From Ichthyophis bannanicus (Eukaryota; Chordata; Amphibia; Gymnophiona; Ichthyophiidae): a stretch of DNA of 64,000 bases. The position numbers were made by a program, and so were the translations under genes. The stretch covers positions 1,072,431,640-1,072,495,639 of the forward strand of contig CM066031.1 in assembly GCA_033557465.1 (NCBI GenBank), written 5' to 3'. Positions 22,519-34,640 of this stretch are shown piece by piece; within the stretch, counting starts at the first letter, position 1; each line of letters starts with the position of its first letter. The notes under the pieces were generated by a model that did not search any database, was not told where the DNA came from, and saw only the letters and a program-made list of their open reading frames with translations.

Positions 22519-25160
22519 TTACACAGTAACATAGTAAATGACGGCAGATAAAGACCAGTATGGTCCATCTAGTCTGCCCAGTAAGATGGCAAAAGTAGGT
22601 GCACCTGCCACTCTGTGCAGGCCACCCCTCCCCATGTCTTTGTTTAGGGATGAGCCCACCGCTCCGTGTAGGACACCCCTATTTGTTGAGAAATTAGATA
22701 GTTAAGTTTATTTTGATTTTATCCTGTTGCTGTAAAGGGATCCACTGTGTCTGTCTCATGCCATTTTGAATTCTGTCACTGTATTTGCCCCCACCACTTC
22801 CATCGGGAAGGCATTCCAAGCATCCACCACCTTTTCAGTGAAAAAGTATTTCCTGACATTGACTTTCAATTTACCCCCTTGCAGCTTCATGTTATGCCCT
22901 CTAGTTTTACAGCATCCCCATCTTTGGAAGAGGTTTGTTTGTTCATTACTTCTCAAGTATTTATAGGTCTGAATCATATCTCCCCTATCCCTGCTCTCCT
23001 CCAGAGTGTACATATTTAGGTCTTCAAGTCTCTTCTCATAAGGCTTCTGACGCAGGCTCCAAATCATTTTGGTCGCCTTCCTCTGAACAGTTTCCAGTCT
23101 TTTTACAATCTTTGCAAGATATGGTCTCCAAAACTGAACACGGTATACCAAGTGAGGCCTCACCAGTGACTTATACAGTGGCATTAGTACCTCTTCCTTT
23201 CTGCTGGTAATTCCTCTTTGTATGCAATCCAACATTCTCCTGGCTTTTGCTACTGCCTTATCACACTGTTTTGCCACCTTGAGATCCTCAGAAATAATCA
23301 CACCAGGGTCCTTCTCCTGGTACGTGCACACCAACCTCTTGCCCCCTATCGCATACATTTCCCTTGGATTTCTGCTTCCCAAGTGCATGACACTGCACTT
23401 CTTCGCGTTAAATATTAACTGCCGAGCATTAGACCATTCTTCCAGCTTTTGAAGATCTTTCCTCATGTTATCCACTCCCTCAGGGGAGTCCACTCTGTTG
23501 CAAATTTTCATGTCATCTGCAAAAAGACAGACTTTTCCATTCAGTCCTTCAACAATATCACTCACAAATACATTGAATAGTGCTGGGCCCAGGACTGAAC
23601 CCTGAGGCACCCTGCTAATCACACTCCTTTCATCCGAGTGAGCTCCATTTACCATCACCTTCTGTCGTCTGTCAGTCAACCAATTTCTGACCCAGTTCAC
23701 CACCTTGGGACCCATCCCCAAACTACTGAGTTTATTGATAAGCCTCCTATGAGGAACAGTATCAAAGGCTTTGCTGAAATCCAGGAAGATGACATCAATC
23801 ACATTCCCCTGATCTAGTTCTCTGGTCACCCAGTCAAAGAACTCAATCAGAGTTGTTTGGCAAGATTGTCCTTCGGTAAAACCATGTTGCCTCGGATCAT
23901 GCAACCTGTTGGTTTTAAGAAAGTCCACTATTCGCTCTTTCAGGAGCGCCTCCATTACTTTTCCTGCCACCAAGGTAAGGCTCACAGGCCTGTAGTTTGT
24001 CATTTCTTCCCTGTCACCACTTTTGTGAAGAGGTACCACATCAGCCCTTCTCCAGTCCTGAGGAACTTCTCCTGTTTCCAAGGATCTTTTGAAAACATCC
24101 TTTAACGGCCCTGCAAGAACCTCTCTGAGCTCTTTCAGTATCCTGGGATGTATCCCATCTGGTCCCATGGCCTTGTCCACCTTCAGTTTTACAAGTTGTT
24201 CTAACACATCATCTTCTGTGAATGGTGTGGTATCTACTTCATTCCTATTTTTATATTTGGTAGTCACAGGTGGTTCTTCTCCAGGATTTTCTTTAGTAAA
24301 AATAGAGCAGAAGTATTTGTTTAGCAATTTCGCTTTTTCAATGTCACTTTCCATGAGTCCGTTCCCAGCACTTCTGAGTCCTGCAATTCCACCTCTGATT
24401 TTCCTCCTCTCCTGAATATACCTGAAGAAAGTTTTGTCGCCACACTTCACATCTTTAGCCATCTTTTCCTCTGCCTTTGATTTTGCTTTCCTTATTTCTC
24501 TTTTTGTCTCTTTTAGTTTGATCCTGTATTCCTTTCTGTGTTCCTCTGTTTTCAAGCTTTTGAATTTTGTGAAAGCTGTGTTTTTTGCCTTTATTTGAGC
24601 AGCCACTTCTTTGGAAAACCAAATAGATTTCCTTCTCCTTTTGTTTTTATTTACTTTCCTTACATATTTATCTGTTGCCCCTTTTATTGCCACCTTTAGT
24701 TTAGCCCATTGCAATTCCACTTCCCTTATCCCCTCCCACCCTGCCAACTCCTCCTTCAGGTACTTGGCCATTTTACTGAAGTCAGTGTTTTTGAAGTTTA
24801 GGACTTTGAGCTTGCTATGTTTGGACTGCACCTTGACTTTTATCTCAAACCACAGCATGTAATGATCGCTGCTGCTCACAGGGGCACCCACCCAGACATT
24901 CGACACACTATCTCCGTTGGTGAGCACCAAATCCAGCATTGAGCTTTCCCTGGTTGGTTCCATCACCATTTGTCTAAGTAACGCATCTTGGAAAGAATCC
25001 ACAATTTTTTTTTGCTTCTTTCCAGATTTGCAGAAGGAGTAATCCAATCCACATCGGGTAGATTAAAGTCACCCAATATGATCACTTCCCCCTTTGTGGC
25101 TATCTTGACAATATCTATAATCAATTCGTTATCTATTTCTTCGATTTGAGTCAGAGGTCT
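22519..25160 (-). mobile_element. CR1 LINE, 5'-truncated, family 1
   Basis: Includes the ORF2 remnant at 22756-25160 and a 3' UTR at 22519-22755. On the minus strand the 3' end reads TTACTATGTTACT, the 8-bp tandem tail typical of CR1. The same tail closes the fragment at 52745. Truncated on the 5' side within the endonuclease. Confidence 0.85.
22756..25160 (-). pseudogene. CR1 ORF2 (endonuclease C-terminus plus reverse transcriptase)
   Basis: A 760-codon frame is almost intact. At its start the sequence DFNLPDVDW (end of the endonuclease) is in another frame, so a frameshift lies near 25007-25030 in a run of T. In order: [48 protein letters not shown], motif [29 protein letters not shown], catalytic LFADDMKI, then C-terminal MPLYKSLVRPHLVYRVQFW and RKATKMIW. 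The C-terminal WNAFPMEVV motif is followed by a stop. The enzyme would prime reverse transcription on nicked target DNA. The RT core is complete, but the lost endonuclease start makes the copy dead. Confidence 0.85.
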
Positions 25161-25209
25161 GAGTTGAGTCGGAGGTCGGAGTGAGAAGATTTCAAGGAGA
25201 GAGGTGGGA

Positions 25210-25340
25210 AGTAATTAATATCCTTTTTAGATTGTAAGCTCTTTTGAGAAGGGACTGTCTTTTTGTGTTTTCATTGTACAGTGCTGCGTGCTCCTAGTAG
25301 TGCTTTATAAATGCTTAGTAGTAGCAGTAGTAGTAGTAAT
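25210..25340 (+). repeat. Non-LTR 3' tail ending in a TAG repeat
   Basis: TTGTAAGCTCTTTTGAGAAG through GCTTTATAAATG and then TAGTAGCAG(TAG)n is a typical 3' tail of an L2-type LINE or its SINE. No coding part is attached. Confidence 0.5.
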
Positions 25341-25372
25341 ATCCCAGGTAGCAATACCTTGATAGTGGACAC

Positions 25373-26803
25373 TGTCACGCCCTCACCACTCGCCTCCAGC
25401 TTAGAGGGGCGTGGTTGTATAAGGAACTTTCCCCTTTCAGCCTTAACTGACTAGTTCCCCACAATGCTTTATGGGAAATGTAGTTTAATTGCGATATATA
25501 TGGGCTTCAGGTAGAAAGCTGTAGTTGGGCTCCTTGGGTAAGGCAATGACAGAAATTTATTGAGCACAAAAAAGGTTCATATATACCACATTCAGGCATA
25601 CTTCTCCAGGTTTCTTCAAAGTACAACAGGTTATAAGCAAAACAAAACCCAAAACCAAAGTGCAGCTTAAAGTATTCTTCAGCTCAGAAAAACATAGCCT
25701 TTTAACGCAAGGCTACCAGCTTCCTTTAGCCTTGCTGGTTAAAGCATAAAACCCAAAACAGGCTTTCTTCTGTGGCAGTTTGCCTTCTTTTCCAGTCTCA
25801 AACCTTTCCAGGCTATTTTCCAATTTACAAGCAAAAACAAAAACTCCAAACAGGAACAAACTTTCAACGTGCAAGCAAAGTTCTATTCAGGTTTCTCAGG
25901 AAAATTCAAGAGCAAAAAGAAAGCTTTTTCCTCACAGTTAATTTGGCTTCTTGCCATCTCACTTCACAGGTAGCAGGTGGTTAACAAGCACAATTCACAA
26001 CTCCAGCTTGTTCTTACGTCTTAGTAAAACGTCCCCTCTTTACCATGTGGGAATTTACAATCCATCTACCTGCTTCTTATGGTTGCCTTTCTCTGGAGGA
26101 CTTTCTCTCAGGGCTGGCTTTCCTTCAACCCTTCTGTGGCTAAGGCTTGGCACAAAGAGCAATCCATGAGGGTGTCTTCCTCATTCAGCTCAGCATCAGG
26201 CTCTCCTAGCTGCATAGACTCTGACTCTCCTTCTGGCTCACTGGGCTCAGCTGACAGCCTCTTGTTAGAGCTGAGAGTGTCTCCTGCAACTCTGCCCTGC
26301 CTAGCATTAGTCAGGCTTCTCCTGCTCTGCTCAGCATTAATCAGGCTTCTTAGGCTCGTACCTGTGCCTCGGCTAGTATCAGCTTCTCTCTCTCTTTCTC
26401 CTCTTCTTGCCTTTGCCTCAGCCCTTGCTTTTGGCGTTTCTGCCACCCTCTCTCCTTCTCCTCTTTCTCCTTCTCCTTCTTCTGTACTATAATCTAGCAT
26501 AGGCTTATATCTCCAGGGTTCTAGCCCCACCTCCTCTCTTCCCAGGTGATGGAGATCACTCTGCTTTCTGGCACCTGAGTAATCAGGGAGCTTACTGACG
26601 TAAGGGTCTTGGACCTTAGATCTGTATTCACTTTCCCTTATTTCACTAGGGGAAACATGAAACCTGTTCCAGCTGGGGGGTTTCTGGTTCCTAGGTGAGG
26701 TTGTGGCTTTGTTCCCCTGACCTTGCAAAAGGGGCCCTTTTACTAGGGTAAACTCTTTGCCTTTTTCCCTTTCCCCTAAGTCAGGATAGGCTTCCTTACC
26801 ACA
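25373..26803 (-). mobile_element. Solo LTR, about 1.4 kb, with 4-bp target duplication
   Basis: Bounded by TG (25373) and CA (26803) and flanked by ACAC on both sides (25369-25372 and 26804-26807). Read on the minus strand it starts TGTGGTAAGG and ends GGGCGTGACA. An AATAAA on the minus strand lies near 25560, suggesting minus orientation with a U5 of about 190 bp. A 206-codon minus-strand frame (26108-26728) rich in Arg/Glu/Ser lies inside; it has no known domain and is probably chance. No internal retroviral or Gypsy genes are next to it, so it reads as a solo LTR. The four-base duplication could be coincidence. Confidence 0.5.
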
Positions 26804-26807
26804 ACAC

Positions 26808-27118
26808 TTTATTGAATACTCTGCATGTCTGTCATTTTATTGATTTTTAACCACCTGAAAACTTTCAGTAAACTTGTTCTGCTTCAGAACAAACCCTGGA
26901 TTGGACTTTGATTCTTTGGGACTGTAAGTAGGTGGCAGAATGAGCGATCAAAGGGGTCAACAGCTTCTGAACCCTAGCTGGTTCCTTCCCAGAACCCTAT
27001 AAAGTCCCAATTGACAGACCTAAGCCAGGAAGTTTTTCCCCCCTCCTAGTCTCCCCACAAAGAAGACAGCACTTAGTGAGGACCCACAGACCAGGGGCCT
27101 AGATAGACAAACAAAAAT
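26808..27118. other. Unassigned
   Basis: Contains an LTR-end-like stretch (CAGTAAACTTGTTCTGC, about 26870) but no boundaries that I can support. Confidence 0.25.
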
Positions 27119-27440
27119 GTTCGGGCTGATATTCAGCCAGTTGCAGTCAGCATTTCTTTTTAAAACGCCACCCTCTGCAGGCAGCATAAAACCAGATATT
27201 CAGTGGATGTGTCTTGGTAGCAGCTTCCGCTAAATATCTGATTTCAGTGGTGACCACCACAGGCTATCATATCCAGTTACCAGCCTGAAAATTTGCCATT
27301 AATTGGATAACAACTTGGACCGCCCTTGTCCTACCCATGGACAGCCCCAGTAGTACCCAGATAGTACCGAGGCGATCAGAGAAAATGTTCAGCGGTGCTG
27401 TCCAGAAAGTACCCACTGGCTGGCGGGTCCTGCAAACTGC
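27119..27440. mobile_element. MITE-like remnant, GGGCTGATATTCAG family
   Basis: Begins TTCGGGCTGATATTCAGCC and contains repeated ATATTCAGTGG/AAATATCTG steps. The same terminal words bound the element at 31093-32102. Only the left end is clear. Confidence 0.4.
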
Positions 27441-27849
27441 TTAAATACTTTTGAATGCCAACCCATATTATTTTATAAAGAAGTCGAACCAGTAGGTATT
27501 ATTGTTGTAGAGACTGGGAGTCCTTCATTTCCCCATGAGTCGTGAATGCTGCTTCCCAAGCCCTACTGGCTCTACATTCCTGTCTACAGCACATACCACT
27601 GAGCCATCATGCTGGCTTAGATATGCACTTATAAATCCATAGCCTCAGCAGCCCTGTTTTTAGTATAAGTAAGGAATTGGCACAATTGATTATACCCATA
27701 ACGTGGAGAAATAATTGGGATATGCCAGCATACAGTACTATTTGGAAAGACGATTAGTGAAAATAAAAAGAATTCCCATGTTCTAGCTGAAATAAAAAAA
27801 AATATTCCATATATTGAGAGAGATGAAAGACATGTAAGAGAATAGTATA
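27441..27849. other. Unassigned
   Basis: No gene or named repeat seen. Confidence 0.3.
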
Positions 27850-28235
27850 CAGCAATTCCCAACCTTTTTTGTTGTGTGGATCTCCGATTAACTTTGAAAA
27901 TATTCAGGGACTTCCATATTACCCCACCACTCTTCCCAGACCCTCCCTCCCCTCAATACCAAGCCTGTCCCCACTAGTCCTCTTTATCTCCTTTCTTCCT
28001 TTCTCAACCAGTCTCTGTCTCCCCAACCAGTCCCCACCAGTCTTAGTCTATTTCTCTCTCCCTCTCCCCAGCCAGTGCCTTCCAGCCCCCTCTCTCTCCC
28101 TAGCCAGTCCCTATCTCTCGTTCTCATAGACAATCCCCACAAGCTACTCTCTTTTTCTTATTTCTGTCTTTCAGATCCCCTCTAATAGTCTCACGGAATC
28201 CCAGGAGTCCATTGCCCACAGGTTGGGAACCATTG
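27850..28235. mobile_element. hAT-like MITE
   Basis: Left end CAGCAATTCCCAACCT and right end (complement) CAATGGTTCCCAACCTG form imperfect inverted repeats of the CAGnGGTTCCCAACCT type that is common in hAT-derived MITEs. The interior is C/T-rich (CCCTCTCTCTCCC). An 8-bp target duplication is not clear (ATAGTATA against GCATAGAG). Confidence 0.55.
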
Positions 28236-28755
28236 GCATAGAGATTATTTTCTCATTGTGTGAGTATTGTTTTTTCTCAAGTCACTGTCTCCAGATTGGT
28301 CAGTTTTGTGCATACCATGACAGAAATGAACCTCCCCCACATACCAGAATATGGTGGAGATGATCTTGGAATCTCAGACTTGCCATTAATGCTGGTTTCA
28401 ACACTTACATTGTGCCAAAGATAACTTTATTACGGAGTACATATGGTATAATATGTAGAGGCAAATATGTCAAATTGTGCTTGGAAATTTTTTTCAATCA
28501 AACCAGTGGCACTCAGTACAGTTAGACATCTTTTGGAACTTGAAGATGTTCTTTTTCTTCATACAGTATACAAACTAGTGGCTTGGCACTGACCCTTTTA
28601 TTAGTGAATCTGCTCTTGTGTTTTTCTCCTCTACCGCAATGTTCGTTATTCTTATAATTGGAATTTCTCAGATAATCACAACTTGTTCATTCTCTACAAT
28701 TCTGCCGGAGTCATGATAGTGTTTACAGTTTCCAGGTGATGAGGCGTGCTACCTT
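28236..28755. other. Unassigned
   Basis: No gene or named repeat seen. Confidence 0.3.
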
Positions 28756-29120
28756 AGGGGCCTATTACTAAGCTGTGTTAGCTGTTTAATGAGGCTTTTA
28801 GCACGTGTTAACAGCGTGAGACCACACTAACAGTGCCGAGTATTAACTGTCAGTGCACTAATTTGCCCTTTTGAACAGCTAATGTGGAAAACCTCATTTT
28901 GGGGCAGGAAATAGGTGGGGACTGTGCCTTAAAGTTACTGTGTGTTAACTGTTAATGTGGCAGATCATGCAGGACAGTTAATGCCACCTCAGGAGGCGTG
29001 GATATCTGCATCGTACATTACTGCTGTGCCGTTAACCCACAGTAGTGACTTTTTCTCTACATTAACTGCACTATAGGCCTCCCAAAAATGCTGGGGAACA
29101 CCGCAACAGTTAGCACAGTT
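28756..29120. mobile_element. MITE-like element rich in GTTAAC/TTAGC steps
   Basis: Left end AGGGGCCTATTACTAAGCTG resembles terminal sequences of short DNA transposons. Many short GTTAAC and TTAGCAC words follow in both orientations. The right end near 29120 (CAGTTAGCACAG) is a weak partner. Family not assigned. Confidence 0.35.
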
Positions 29121-31092
29121 GTTTTGCAGTTATATTATCACCCAGAAACTGCCAAATCTGAATGTAAATAGGGGCTTTGTTGGGCCTTTCCGCATACGAA
29201 CCTTCTACATCAGCACATCACTTGCAGTAGCAAGATGTGTAGCCAGTTCAGTGCTACATAATCTGCATTTGTCTGCTTTACTAGTGTTTTCTAAACTAGC
29301 TGTAAACCTTCTTGGCCATTGTCTATCGTCTTGTATTACAATTTTCAGTTTAGATCAGAGTTCACCTCTTCATAAGCATTCCTGTGTTAAGTTTTGATCT
29401 ACTTACGATTGCTGAGGTAACTGTATTTCCTGCTGTATTTGTGCTTTGGCCTACTGCTTAACCACCTCTTTAAAGAGCTCTTTATTAAAAAAAAATTCTG
29501 AAAGAGATAGGGAGGCCGACTTTCAAACTCTGCTGGGTAATTGCACATTGGACGTTCTGATTTTCGAAAACACACTGGCAAGTTGATTATCAAAGACAAG
29601 CTGCCTGCAGAGTTTGCCATTGAAAATCCAGTGAAAGATTGCTCCCGTAGGGGTCCTTTACTCTGTATGGGGGAATATCAAAATCAAATCCCAATGCATG
29701 CTTCTACTGGCCTATTCTAACCCTGCCCGCCCCCCCCCCCCCCCACCAGCACTACCCTTTTTTTCCCATATACAGGGGGTACAATTTTCAAAGATATATT
29801 TTTTCCATGATCAAATACTTGGTTCACCTGATGAAATCCCTTTAAAATTTCTTCCAATAATATCAAAGAGCAACTGCTGGCTGTTTCCCCGCTCTGATGA
29901 AACAGAAGTAAGTGAACAGAACGTATGGAAATAACATTTAGCCTTTCTACCCCGAAGTAAGAGTTGAGCCTGGAAATGGATCAGATATCATCTGTGGATG
30001 GGGGCTTTTTAGTATTACGGAGTGAAGAAGTTATTATGCTTATCTGGGAGAAAGGTCCAAGGCCTAAAGTATTATATGGATAGCCACGGGACTATCATCT
30101 TATGTTACGCAGCAAGTAAATATGTTAGCTATGCCTTCATTTACGGATTTTATTTATAAATGATATTTGCACGAGCTAGTTAGCTGTAGAGCTGTGACTG
30201 AATTGAATAGAGTGCCTGCCTACATTAGAGGTTTTTCAAATTACTGTATATGCTTTTTGGGCAGTCTTTGAAAACAATATTGTTTAGAACATTTTTATTG
30301 AATTAACTGAAGTTTTAGATTGAATGTTTTGTATTCGATCATTTTTAGGCCAGTGATATTTTTATGGCTGTAAAATTTAAGGAATAGGATTTTTTTGTAC
30401 TCTGCTAAGAACTAGAATGTATAAGCAGGCTATAAATTAAAAAAATAAATTAAATCAATTAGAAGTGAAAGAGTAGGTAGAGTGAATTCGACAACCAAAA
30501 TCTGGATTAGGCTTTGTAAATAATTGTCTCTGATAATTATAACAGGGTGAAGAAAAAATACTTTAATTACCTAGAGATTCCCTTGGAAGCAGATGGCATT
30601 TATGGAATCCTAACCCAGGACATAGGCGGGAAAGGTCGTGACCCGGAGACATGGGCTGCACCAAGGAATGGCCATGAATGGCGATGCTTAAGCTTTTGGT
30701 GGAACCAGGGCTGTCAGTGGCTTTGGCTGTGAGACTAGCAATGCAGTCGGGGGTCAGAGATCCAGGAGCATTGAGTCAGTGTTTTAAAAGTAAAAACAAA
30801 AAAGCAGCAGAAGAGGCCTGAATTTAAAGTAGCAAAGAGGAACTCAGGGAGGGCCGAGAAACAGGCCACTGCAGTGGCAACGTTAGTACCAGGGCTCAGG
30901 AGGTTGGACGTGCTAAGAACACAGAAATGTAAAGGGCAGTGCCTGTTTAAAACAAAAAGCAAAAAAATAACCAAACCCGCTAAAGCTGCTAGTCGTGGCT
31001 TGGGCAGAGCTGGGGGTCCTGTGAACAGTGCAGCACTGAGACCACATTTATAGTAAAAGAGACAATGGTTCTAAAATAAAAATTGTAAAGAA
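29121..31092. other. Unassigned, possibly single-copy sequence
   Basis: About 2 kb with no recognised domain, LINE motif or SINE. A poly-C run lies at 29729-29743. Frames are short. Could include unmarked intergenic or intronic host DNA. Confidence 0.3.
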
Positions 31093-32102
31093 GTAGGGCC
31101 TAATATTCAAAGCAATTAACGCGGTTAGCAGAGCTGCTGACTGTGTTAATCATGGTGAACGGAATATTCAGTGGCACTGACACGCTTAATGATGCTATCT
31201 GCAAATGCCGGCAGTACATGCCCCGATGCTAACTGCTTCACATTGGGGCGTGTTGGCGGGGGGCATAGCAGGGCGGAGTGGAGACGGCACCACTCACTAA
31301 CCAGGCAGCAGCAAAGTTGAGCTGCTGCCTGGTTAGTGATACTTGGTGAAGGCCAGGCACAGGAATCCCTGGCCTAACTTTCACCATGTATCACTGACTG
31401 GGCAGGACTCAATATCATTGTTGCCCGATTAGCAAGCAGCCTATTTGGCGACCCCAGATATTCAATGCTGGGGCAGGATATTGTGGCAGGCTATGGCCTA
31501 TAATAGTCTGCAAATGTGAAAGGCCTGTAAGTTAGGCCCTGATTCCAACCCCCATCTCAGTAAAGAACCAAAGTCTGTAAAAGTTTGAGAAAACTATTTA
31601 AACTGCTTAATAAGAAGTTTTCATGAATGCATAAATCTTTCATTATTCTCTTGTGCTGTGAAAATAGAAATGTTTCAATACTTGCATTCCTAGAGCCAGG
31701 GACGACCTTGCAGTAGAGAAGTATCCAAACCTAGAAACTGCACCATTGTTAGAACAGTCCTAGAGGAGGGAGCTGGGTGCTAGGCCCAGAAGGGATCTCT
31801 GATTGGACAAGTGCAGGAGGCGTTGGAACCAATAGAAAGTTTGCATGTATCAAACTGGAAAGAAATGTATAAATGAATATGTCTCTGTAAGAATGTTGCT
31901 CAGTCCTTTGGAAGCTTTGACTAACTGGGCCTTGTGCACAATAAATTGGCTTGGACCCTGTAAATTGACTCCTGGATTTATTCATTGTCTGCACTTCGCT
32001 GCTTCAATATGACCACGGCATTGAATATCTGGTTTAATATTCAGCCCTGCGGCTAGTCATGTTAGTTGCGCTAGCTGCCGGTGCTGAATATCGGGCCTGT
32101 AG
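31093..32102. mobile_element. MITE with GGGCC-ATATTC termini, split by a solo LTR
   Basis: Left end AGGGCCTAATATTCAAAGC; right end in complement AGGCCCGATATTCAGC. About 480 bp remain once the LTR at 31482-32006 is removed. ATATTCAGTGG and GAATATC words recur inside. Related to 27119-27440. Superfamily not assigned. Confidence 0.5.
31482..32006 (+). mobile_element. Solo LTR of an endogenous retrovirus-like element
   Basis: 525 bp from TGTGGCAGGC to GCTGCTTCA, flanked by ATAT at 31478-31481 and 32007-32010. Order on the plus strand: CCAAT (about 31830), TATAAATG (about 31869), then AATAAA (about 31941) about 65 bp before the end. That is the layout of U3-R-U5. No coding sequence is present. 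It sits inside the MITE above, so it is the younger of the two. Confidence 0.7.
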
Positions 32103-32449
32103 TGCCCTATTTTGAAAAAATGCTGGCAGCTGCACGAAAATTAAACCAACTGCCAGAGAGAGACTGAATGGGGATGACAAGCAATGGTCAGAATGGAAAG
32201 AGAGGGACTGGGGCACAGGAAAATGATTTTAAAAGCAAAAATGGTTGTGGAGCTGTGCTAAGTTTTTTTTTCTCTTATTTTGCTAATTTTGTTGCCTTCT
32301 TTCCTGTGTATACTTGTGGATTCTCACTCATTCCTTCTATTCATCAGAATGCTTGTCCAAGTTTGATGATGGAGACAGATTCTGGATGTTTACTTTCATA
32401 TTTCAGCACTTTTTGCATATTTGGATCCGATGACGCAGTTAGGTAGATC
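32103..32449. other. Unassigned
   Basis: No gene seen. May be 3' sequence of the R4/Dong-like LINE that follows on the minus strand. Confidence 0.25.
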
Positions 32450-33884
32450 TGGAGGCGTATGATAGTAGCTTTGTATGTGTAATCAATCTCTGAGGCCTAG
32501 CCCTCCTTCAGAACTAGGGATGTATAGTCTTGGTATACTCTGATTCTTGTAAATAACATCATGGGCATGGAGGAGTTTTCTTGTTCGCACATCCAGTTTT
32601 TCAAGATCTTTGAGAGGCTAATCCACAATCCCAAAGCTGTTTGAGAGTACAGGATTTGTCAGCTGATTAATGGCTTGTATCATATTCCGTGATGTTAAAG
32701 TACTTTTCAAAAATGGTTTTAATCTCCTCTGGTATTCTTTACTGATCTTTTCTCTGCATTACCCTGCAATTTCTGCTTGAGTGTTGTGCCTTTCTCTACT
32801 CCGAGATACTTATATACGCCTTCCTGTTCAAGATCCTTGATGTCACTGCCCTCAGCCAGGGAGATGTTTTCCATTTTGCTCCATTTTCCTTTAAAAAAAA
32901 AAGTTGCCTTAGTAGATTTGTCAGGCCAGAGGTCATTCTGATGTTATCAGAAAAGCTTTTCACCACTCAGAGTTGCTCTGAGAATTGTTGGTCGCTGGAA
33001 CTTAAGAGCTTCGGATCAGCTACAAATAGAGTAGATGGGATGTTGCTTCTGGGTTGTTACGTTCTTTAGGATTCAGGTTAAATCTGTATCCCAAAGAGTT
33101 GATGAGAGTACTCCATTGGATTAAGCACCATACAAAACAGAAGGGGTGACAGGGAATCTCCCTGAAATATTCCTTGCTGGATCTTAATGTTAGGAACGAT
33201 GTACTGACCATCTCCATGTTTCAAAAAGTGTGACTTGCCACACTGACATAGTGAACTTAATATACTCTATCAAACCATGATTTATTTTATACATTTCAAG
33301 GCAATTATTATCCAAGCATGTGGAATGCTGTCAAAAGCTTTCTTATAATCAATCCATGCTATACTGAGATTTCTGCTTTTCTTAATGCTGACCATGATGG
33401 CCTTATTCAACATTAACTGGTCCTTGCTTCCATATGCTCCCCTCTTATTGCCCTTCTGCTCTATTGCCATGTTATTAGATTTGATATGATCCTATATTCT
33501 GTCTGCATCTATTGCAGTGAACAGCTTATAGGTTGTAGGTAGACAGGTTATTGGTTTGTAATTATTGGGAATATTACTTGATCCCCCTTTGGAAGGAGAA
33601 ATGTTCTTCCTGTAGTAAGTCATTGTGGTGTTAAGTTTGGCTACTTGAACAATTGATTTTTGCAGTTCACCAGGTCTGGGTGGAGTGATGTGAACTGTTT
33701 GAGCCAAAGTTGGTTGGTTACTCTATCTGGGCCAAGACTCTTCCAGTTTGGGGCTCATTTTAACCTGCTTTCCATCTCTTTCATTCTTACTGCAGGCCAT
33801 TCCATAGGTTTGATGTTTGCTTTTTCTAAATTGCTGCTTTATGCAGGGTAACCATTCTGTACTTGATTGTGCTCTATACGGAGC
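32450..33884 (-). pseudogene. R4/Dong-like reverse transcriptase and C-terminal domain remnant
   Basis: Read from right to left. SIVQVAKLNTTMTYYRKN is followed by NIPNNYKPITCLPTTYKLFT (about 33530-33590), the RT motif before QKG. Next are QKGNKRGAYGSKDQLMLNKA and motif A LSIAWIDYKKAFDSIPHAWI (33300-33470). Further left are LEQEGVYKYLGVEKG and LDVRTRKLLHAHDVIY (about 32550-32830), which mark the region before the restriction-like endonuclease. The catalytic YMDD-type motif is not readable. Several frameshifts and stops; dead copy. Confidence 0.55.
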
Positions 33885-34640
33885 TCATACAGAGACTCAA
33901 ATCAATCCTCAGCCAGAACCATTTCCACACTGTTTGCCAAACAGTCATCACCCCAATATTGGACTACGGAAACTCAATATTCCAAGGACTTCCTAAGAAG
34001 GCCACCCATCCACTCCAGCTAGTACAGAACACCGTAGCTTGAATCATAACTGGCACGGCCAAACACGAGCACATTACACCTGTACTTCAACAACAAAACT
34101 GGCTACCAATATCGGTGCGGGCAAGATACAAAACAGCAGTAAACATATTCAAGATCATACACCTATGCACGGCAGACGTCCTTCACACTTTAATAACCAG
34201 GGACACAATCGACAGACCCTGGAGAACCAACAGCAGCAATAAACTCCACATACCAGCGAGATACCACAAAACAAGGCAAGCAACCTCTAACAGAGCCATA
34301 TCCCTCTCGGCATCAACCATATGGAATTCCCTCCCAGACGGACTGCGGGCAATAAAGGACCTCAAGATTTTCCGTAAATACCTTAAAACCTACCTATTTA
34401 CGGAATGCTATGACCCAACATCCTGAAGACCCCATCACTAGCTGGAATGTATAATGACACCAGCCACTATGTACGATAATCACATCCACTATCTACGATA
34501 TCCTATCCGCCATCTACGACAGCCCAACCACTATAGTTTCTATGTATGTCCTGTCGCCCTGTTAATGTTGTCCAAACCTGTATAAATGACCACTTTGATT
34601 GAAGGAGAAAGTGGTATACAAATCTGGATAAATAAATAAA
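33885..34640 (+). pseudogene. L2 LINE 3' end (ORF2 C-terminus and 3' tail)
   Basis: PILDYGNSIFQGLPKKATHP, ITPVLQQQNWLPISVRARYK and ISLSASTIWNSLPDGLRAIK follow the usual L2 C-terminal order (HWLPI..RI.FK, then ..LWNSLP). One in-frame TGA near 34040 breaks it. The tail CACTTTGATTG...AGTGGTATACAAAT then ATAAATAAATAAAATAAA is the L2-type 3' hairpin and A-rich end. Inserted in the R4-like LINE in the opposite orientation. Confidence 0.75.

Noticed and set aside
23857..24862. Plus-strand frames across the CR1 copy
   Set aside because: They are antisense shadows of the CR1 ORF2 on the minus strand.
26079..26492. 137-codon plus-strand frame
   Set aside because: Low-complexity Ser/Leu sequence opposite an Arg/Glu-rich frame inside a probable LTR.
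26860..26960. LTR end plus primer-binding site
   Set aside because: The words look like R-U5 but no TG...CA pair, duplication or tRNA complement could be established.
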